A stretch of 27,045 nucleotides of DNA from Rhodospirillales bacterium (GTDB taxonomy: Bacteria; Pseudomonadota; Alphaproteobacteria; CACIAM-22H2). The notes under the pieces are model-generated. The model saw nothing but the letters and a program-made list of their open reading frames with translations. It did not search any database and was not told the origin of the DNA. A program made the position numbers and the translations under genes. The stretch is from the NCBI GenBank assembly GCA_016195145.1, contig JACQAF010000257.1:1-27045 (forward strand). The letters run 5' to 3'. This document shows, one piece after another, positions 23,034 through 27,045 of the stretch. Each line of letters begins with the position of its first letter. The stretch's first letter is position 1.

Positions 23034-25115
23034 GTGGCGAAAGACGATTCGAAACGCAAGGACAAGTCCCGCGACGATGCGGACGATACCCAGGCCGGCG
23101 GCCCCGTGGGGCGGCGCAAGGCCGGCCGGCCGCGCCGCTGGGGACGCACTATCCTCAAATGGGTTCTGATCCTCGGCATCTGGGAGATCGTGGCGCTGGG
23201 CGCGCTCGTCGCCTGGGTGGCGCTCAGCCTTCCCGACCTTAGCAACATCAACAATTTTAACCGGCGGCCGAGCCTGACCTTCGTCGCCGCCGACGGCCAG
23301 ACCGTCGCGACCTATGGCGATCTCTATGGCGGCGCGGTCGATCTCAAGGACATGCCGCCCTGGCTGCCGCAGGCGGTGCTGGCGACCGAGGATCGCCGCT
23401 TCTACAGCCATTACGGCATCGATCCGGTCGGCCTGGCGCGCGCCGCCGCGACCAACCTGCGCGCGGGGCGCGTCGTTCAGGGCGGCAGCACGATCACCCA
23501 GCAGCTGGCGAAGAACGTCTATCTGTCGTCGGAGCGCACGTTCTGGCGCAAGATCCAGGAAACCCTGCTTGCCTTCTGGCTCGAGCGGAAATTCACCAAG
23601 GACCAGATCCTCACCATCTATCTCAACCGCGTCTATCTCGGCGCCGGCACATACGGGGTCGAGGCGGCGGCGCAGCGCTATTTCGGCAAATCGGTGCGCC
23701 AATTGTCGCGCCACGAGGCGGCGATCATTGCCGGTCTTCTCAAGGCGCCGTCGCGCTATGCGCCGACCGCCGATCTCGAACGCGCCAAGGCGCGGGCGCG
23801 CGACGTGCTGACCAACATGGTCGAGGCCGGGTATATGAACGCGCAGCAGGCGGTCGCCGCCTCGCGCGAACCGCTGCGGCTTGCCGGCTTGCCGGCGGCG
23901 GGGCGCGGGGCGCGTTATTTCGCCGACTGGCTGCTCGATCAGGTGCCCGGCTATGTCGGCTATATCGACCGCGATCTGGTGATCGTCACCACCCTCGATT
24001 CGCATTTGCAGCGCAGCGCCGAAACGGCGGTCGCCGCCCTGCTCGACCGTGAAAGCGCGCGCAGCGGCGTCGGCCAGGCGGCGCTGATCGCGCTGTCGCC
24101 CGACGGCGCGGTGCGCGCCATGATCGGCGGCCGCGATTATGGAGAGAGCCAGTTCAACCGCGCGGTCAACGCCCAGCGCCAGCCCGGTTCGGCGTTCAAG
24201 CCGTTCGTCTATCTCGCCGCGGTCGAGGCGGGCATGCGGCCCGACGACCGGATTTCGGACGCGCCGGTCACGGTCGGCGACTGGTCGCCGCGCAACTACG
24301 ATTCCGGTCAGCGCGGCGAGATTACGCTGCGCGAGGCGCTTGCCCGCTCGGTCAATACCGCGACAGTGCGCGCCGCCCAGCGCGCTGGCATTGACCGCGT
24401 GATCGCCGATGCGCGCCGCCTCGGCGTCACGTCCGAATTGCGCCGCGAGCTGCCGCTGGCGCTGGGGGCGAGCGAGGTCAACCTGCTCGAGCTCACGGCA
24501 GCCTATGCGCCGTTCGCCAATGGCGGCAACGGCGTGCTCCCCTATGCGATCACCGAGATCCGCGACACGGCGGGGAACGTCATCTATCGCCGCGCCGGCT
24601 CCGGGCCGGGCCGCGTGATCCAGGGCGGCGCGCTTGCGGCGATGAACGACATGCTGACGGCGGTGATTGCCGGCGGCACCGGCCGGGCGGCGACGCTCGA
24701 CCGGCCGGCTGCCGGCAAAACGGGCACGAGCCAGGATTTCCGCGATGCGTGGTTCATCGGCTACACGGCCGATTACGTCGCCGGCGTCTGGCTTGGCAAC
24801 GACAACGATCAGCCAATGGACCGCGTCACCGGCGGCAGCCTGTCTGCCCGGCTGTGGCGGGCCTTCATGCTCGAAGCGCATCGCGGCCTGCCGGCCCGGC
24901 CGCTTAACGTGGCCCCGGTTCCGCTCGCCGCCGCCGATCCGGCGACCGGCAGTTCGGGGGCGCTCGACCGGCTGCTCGATTCGATCTTTGGCGGTACGGC
25001 TGCGCCGGCCGGGGACGCGCGGCCGCGCCCGCCGGGCGGGGTCAATCCGCGGCCGGCCAACCAGACGCCGCTCGACCCCGACAACCGCCCCGAAGGGCCG
25101 CGCCAGCTGCCGTAA
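23034..25115 (+). CDS. Penicillin-binding protein 1A-type bifunctional peptidoglycan synthase (class A PBP)
   Basis: 693 residues from a GTG at 23034. A strongly basic cytoplasmic tail (1-37) is followed by one transmembrane anchor (about 38-66). The GT51 glycosyltransferase has catalytic Glu119 in ATEDRRFYSHYGID, GGSTITQQLAKN from 150, RKIQE, and the second Glu in LERKFTKDQILTIYLNRVYLG. The transpeptidase has Ser386-x-x-Lys389 (PGSAFKPFVY), SVN at 439-441 and KTGTS at 562-566. A proline-rich tail (650-693) ends the protein. It builds glycan strands and cross-links them at the outer face of the inner membrane. It is shorter than E. coli PBP1A (about 850) because the inserted OB-type domain is small or absent. 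Divergent from the TPR gene and convergent, 12 bp away, with the transporter. Confidence 0.94.
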   Translation: MAKDDSKRKDKSRDDADDTQAGGPVGRRKAGRPRRWGRTILKWVLILGIWEIVALGALVAWVALSLPDLSNINNFNRRPSLTFVAADGQTVATYGDLYGGAVDLKDMPPWLPQAVLATEDRRFYSHYGIDPVGLARAAATNLRAGRVVQGGSTITQQLAKNVYLSSERTFWRKIQETLLAFWLERKFTKDQILTIYLNRVYLGAGTYGVEAAAQRYFGKSVRQLSRHEAAIIAGLLKAPSRYAPTADLERAKARARDVLTNMVEAGYMNAQQAVAASREPLRLAGLPAAGRGARYFADWLLDQVPGYVGYIDRDLVIVTTLDSHLQRSAETAVAALLDRESARSGVGQAALIALSPDGAVRAMIGGRDYGESQFNRAVNAQRQPGSAFKPFVYLAAVEAGMRPDDRISDAPVTVGDWSPRNYDSGQRGEITLREALARSVNTATVRAAQRAGIDRVIADARRLGVTSELRRELPLALGASEVNLLELTAAYAPFANGGNGVLPYAITEIRDTAGNVIYRRAGSGPGRVIQGGALAAMNDMLTAVIAGGTGRAATLDRPAAGKTGTSQDFRDAWFIGYTADYVAGVWLGNDNDQPMDRVTGGSLSARLWRAFMLEAHRGLPARPLNVAPVPLAAADPATGSSGALDRLLDSIFGGTAAPAGDARPRPPGGVNPRPANQTPLDPDNRPEGPRQLP

Positions 25116-25127
25116 GCCCGGTCATCG

Positions 25128-26348
25128 TCAGGCGCGTCGGGGACGGACGAAGACTATCCAGGACGCAAGGCCGAGGATGCCGGCGATGCAGACCCCTGCC
25201 GCCATCGGCACGGCAGTACCGTTGTAGAAACCGGCGACAAAGGCGCTGCCCAGCGCCGCCAGCACCATCTGCACGAAGCCCATCAACGCGGCGGCGGCCC
25301 CGGCGACGGCGGGGAACGGCGCCATCGCCCCGCTGATCGCATTAGGCAGGGCGATGCCGAAACCAAGCATATAGAGCGCCATCGGCAGTACGATGGCGGG
25401 GATACTGACCCGGCCCGTCGCCGCCAGGGCCAACATTGCGGCGCCGCCGGCGAATAGCATCAGCGATCCGATGGCCATCATGCGATTGCCGCCGACGCGC
25501 CGGCTGATGCGCGCGGCGATGGCCGAACCGATCAGCATGCCCGCCACGGTGAAAACAAAAACGAACCCAAAGCGCGCGGGCGGCACGCCGAGCAGATCGA
25601 TCATCACGAATGGCAGGCCGGTGCTGTAAGCGAACACCCCCCAGAACAGAAACCCGACGACCAGCATGTGACCGACATAAGACCGGTCGCCGAGAAGCAG
25701 CGCGTAATTGCGGACGATGTGCGATGGCGCGGTGGCGTGCGGGTTTACCTGGCGCAGGCTTTCGACAAGGCTGAACCACACGACGATCAGGATCGTGCCG
25801 CTCAAAGCAGTCAGGAAGAAAAAGCCGGCGCGCCAGCCGAACCAGACTTCGAGAAAACCGCCCATGATCGGGCCGGCAGCCGGACCGATGGCGACCGCCA
25901 TGCTGAGAAAGGCGATAACGCGCGCGCCTTCCGGCGGATCGAAGCGGTCGCGCACGACCGCGCGCGGGATGGCGTTGCCGGCGCAGGCGCCGAATCCCTG
26001 AATGACGCGCCCGACGATCAGCGCCTCGATCGTCGGCGCAAAGGCGCAGGCGGTGGTGCCGATGAGGTAAATGATCAACCCCGTGATCAGCACCGGGCGG
26101 CGCCCGAACCGGTCGGAAGCCGGACCGTAGATCAGCTGCGCCACGGCGAAAGCGATCAGGAAGGCGGTCATGGTCAGCTTGACCGCGCTGGGATCGGCGT
26201 CAAGGGCTGTGGCCAGCGAGGGCAGCGAAGGAATGTAGAGCGAGGTCGACAATATCCCGACAAGGACGATGCCGGTAAGCAACGCGATCAGTCCGACCGG
26301 CGCGCTCGTATGCGCCGCCGCCGGCGGCAAGGAGGGATCGGACGACAA
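25128..26348 (-). CDS. Bcr/CflA-type drug-resistance MFS transporter (12 TM)
   Basis: 406 residues from a TTG at 26348 (no ATG or GTG is available near the N-terminus and no clear Shine-Dalgarno sequence is seen, so the start is uncertain). About twelve hydrophobic helices are visible. The N-terminal half has the subfamily's STSLYIPSLPSLATALDADP, then the MFS loop YGPASDRFGRRPVLITGL between TM2 and TM3, and GRVIQGFGACAGNAIPRAVVRD in TM4. The drug:proton antiporter motif C is AIGPAAGPIMGGFL in TM5. The family exports drugs such as bicyclomycin and sulfonamides, or small metabolites. The substrate here cannot be predicted. It follows the YgjP-like gene on the same strand, 103 bp away. Confidence 0.9.
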   Translation of the reverse strand: MSSDPSLPPAAAHTSAPVGLIALLTGIVLVGILSTSLYIPSLPSLATALDADPSAVKLTMTAFLIAFAVAQLIYGPASDRFGRRPVLITGLIIYLIGTTACAFAPTIEALIVGRVIQGFGACAGNAIPRAVVRDRFDPPEGARVIAFLSMAVAIGPAAGPIMGGFLEVWFGWRAGFFFLTALSGTILIVVWFSLVESLRQVNPHATAPSHIVRNYALLLGDRSYVGHMLVVGFLFWGVFAYSTGLPFVMIDLLGVPPARFGFVFVFTVAGMLIGSAIAARISRRVGGNRMMAIGSLMLFAGGAAMLALAATGRVSIPAIVLPMALYMLGFGIALPNAISGAMAPFPAVAGAAAALMGFVQMVLAALGSAFVAGFYNGTAVPMAAGVCIAGILGLASWIVFVRPRRA

Positions 26349-26423
26349 GGATGATTCTGTGCGAGGGCGGGCAAGACCCAGATCGGGACCGGTGAGCGGG
26401 CGGGATTATGGCACAGGAGGACG

Positions 26424-26442
26424 CCCAAAGCGAGAGTTTGGG
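26424..26442. terminator. Hairpin between the YgjP-like gene and the MFS gene
   Basis: CCCAAA-GCGAGAG-TTTGGG, a six-base-pair stem with a seven-base loop, begins about ten bases after the YgjP-like stop on the minus strand. No T-run follows. It could attenuate read-through into the transporter or be an operator. A CATAAT (26410-26405, minus) lies just beyond and could be a -10 box for the transporter. Confidence 0.35.
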
Positions 26443-26451
26443 GTGCGGTTT

Positions 26452-27045
26452 TCAACCATACCGCAGCAGCGACGCGCCGGATCGGCGCAGCCAGGCGCGC
26501 GGGCCGTCGATATCCCCGACCAGATCGGCGACGAGACGCCAGAATCGCGGCCCGTGGTTGAGCTCGGCGAGATGCGCAACCTCATGGGCCACGACATAAT
26601 CCATGACCGTCGGCGGGGCCAGAATCAGCCGCCACGAATAGGAAAGATTGCCGTCCGCCGAACAGCTCCCCCAGCGGCTCTTGGGGTCGGCTAGGCGAAG
26701 GGCCCGTACCCGCGCCCCGAGCCGCGCGGCGAAGGCATGCGAGCGGGCCGCCAGCGTCGTGCGCGCCTCGGCCTTCAGCCAGTCCCGCACCCGGCGGGCG
26801 AGATGGGCGTCCTGCCCGCCGACGACAAGATCGTCGCCTTCGCGTCGAACCGGCCCGCGCGCCGCCGGAGCGTGGCGAATGGTCAGGGGCGTGCCGGCGC
26901 ATGAAATTACGACGCCGGGGGCAAAGGCAATACGCGGCGGCAGGGCGGCAAGCCGGCTGGCGATCCAGCCCCGCCGGTCGCGGGCGAAACGCATCCCTTC
27001 GGCCAGCCCGACGCCGCGCGGCAGAACCAATACCGCTCCGGCCTC
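26452..27045 (-). CDS. YgjP/DUF45-family zinc metallopeptidase-like protein (N-terminus cut by window edge)
   Basis: The frame continues to the right edge (EAGAVLVLPRG), so the TTG at 27030 is unlikely to be the true start and the gene is partial at its 5' end. The visible 198 residues match the YgjP-like metallohydrolase family. Seen here: LPRGVGLAEGMRFARDRRGWIASRLA, the diagnostic SRWGSCSADGNLSYSWRL, then the zinc-binding HEVAHLAELNHGPRFW, where the two His of HExxH and the downstream His would be ligands. Proteins of this family lack an assigned physiological substrate in most bacteria. No membrane segment is seen. The TGA stop is followed by a small hairpin and then the MFS gene. Confidence 0.88.
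   Translation of the reverse strand, partial: EAGAVLVLPRGVGLAEGMRFARDRRGWIASRLAALPPRIAFAPGVVISCAGTPLTIRHAPAARGPVRREGDDLVVGGQDAHLARRVRDWLKAEARTTLAARSHAFAARLGARVRALRLADPKSRWGSCSADGNLSYSWRLILAPPTVMDYVVAHEVAHLAELNHGPRFWRLVADLVGDIDGPRAWLRRSGASLLRYG

Noticed and set aside
1..27045. CRISPR array, tRNA, rRNA, riboswitch, toxin-antitoxin or defence island
   Set aside because: No regularly spaced repeats, no cloverleaf-like or rRNA-like stretches, and no matching gene pairs were seen by eye.

Overview
The window reads as the chromosome of a high-GC alphaproteobacterium, probably Rhodospirillales-like (order not certain). The block dut-coaBC-ubiB-ubiE / mutM-hypothetical-enoyl-CoA hydratase-rpsT-dnaA matches the gene order known around dnaA in many Alphaproteobacteria. 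Here it continues into dnaN-recF-gyrB.

Layout. 1-2112: end of a DUF4142 gene, a secreted SH3-domain protein and a divergent D-2-hydroxyacid dehydrogenase. 2133-6180, all on the minus strand: coaBC remnant, dut, an Rrf2 regulator, cysK and moeB. 6181-8588: an AT-rich junction, a secreted single-Cache protein and a chemoreceptor on the plus strand. 8589-10935: ubiB and ubiE on the minus strand. 10994-21580, all plus: mutM, a secreted hypothetical protein, enoyl-CoA hydratase, rpsT, a 468-bp AT-rich gap, a rhodanese, dnaA, an N-terminally short pyroglutamyl peptidase, dnaN, recF and gyrB. 21602-27045: a TPR/2OG-Fe(II) oxygenase protein (minus), a class A penicillin-binding protein (plus), a Bcr/CflA-type MFS exporter (minus) and a YgjP-like metallopeptidase cut by the window edge (minus).

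The genes are mostly housekeeping: replication initiation and clamp, repair, gyrase, ubiquinone, CoA and cysteine biosynthesis, and peptidoglycan synthesis. The accessory element is the Cache/chemoreceptor pair, which sits between ubiB and coaBC. The coaBC reading frame starts abruptly at that border, has lost its N-terminal FMN-site segment and has no start codon there. This suggests that the insertion (or a misassembly) cost coaBC its 5' end.

I see no tRNA, rRNA, CRISPR array, transposase or prophage. I see no clear oriC: no good DnaA boxes were found beside dnaA. I did not identify a clear new defence or mobile system. The strongest leads are the coaBC breakpoint, the secreted Cache plus receptor pair, and the putative Rrf2/cysK switch.
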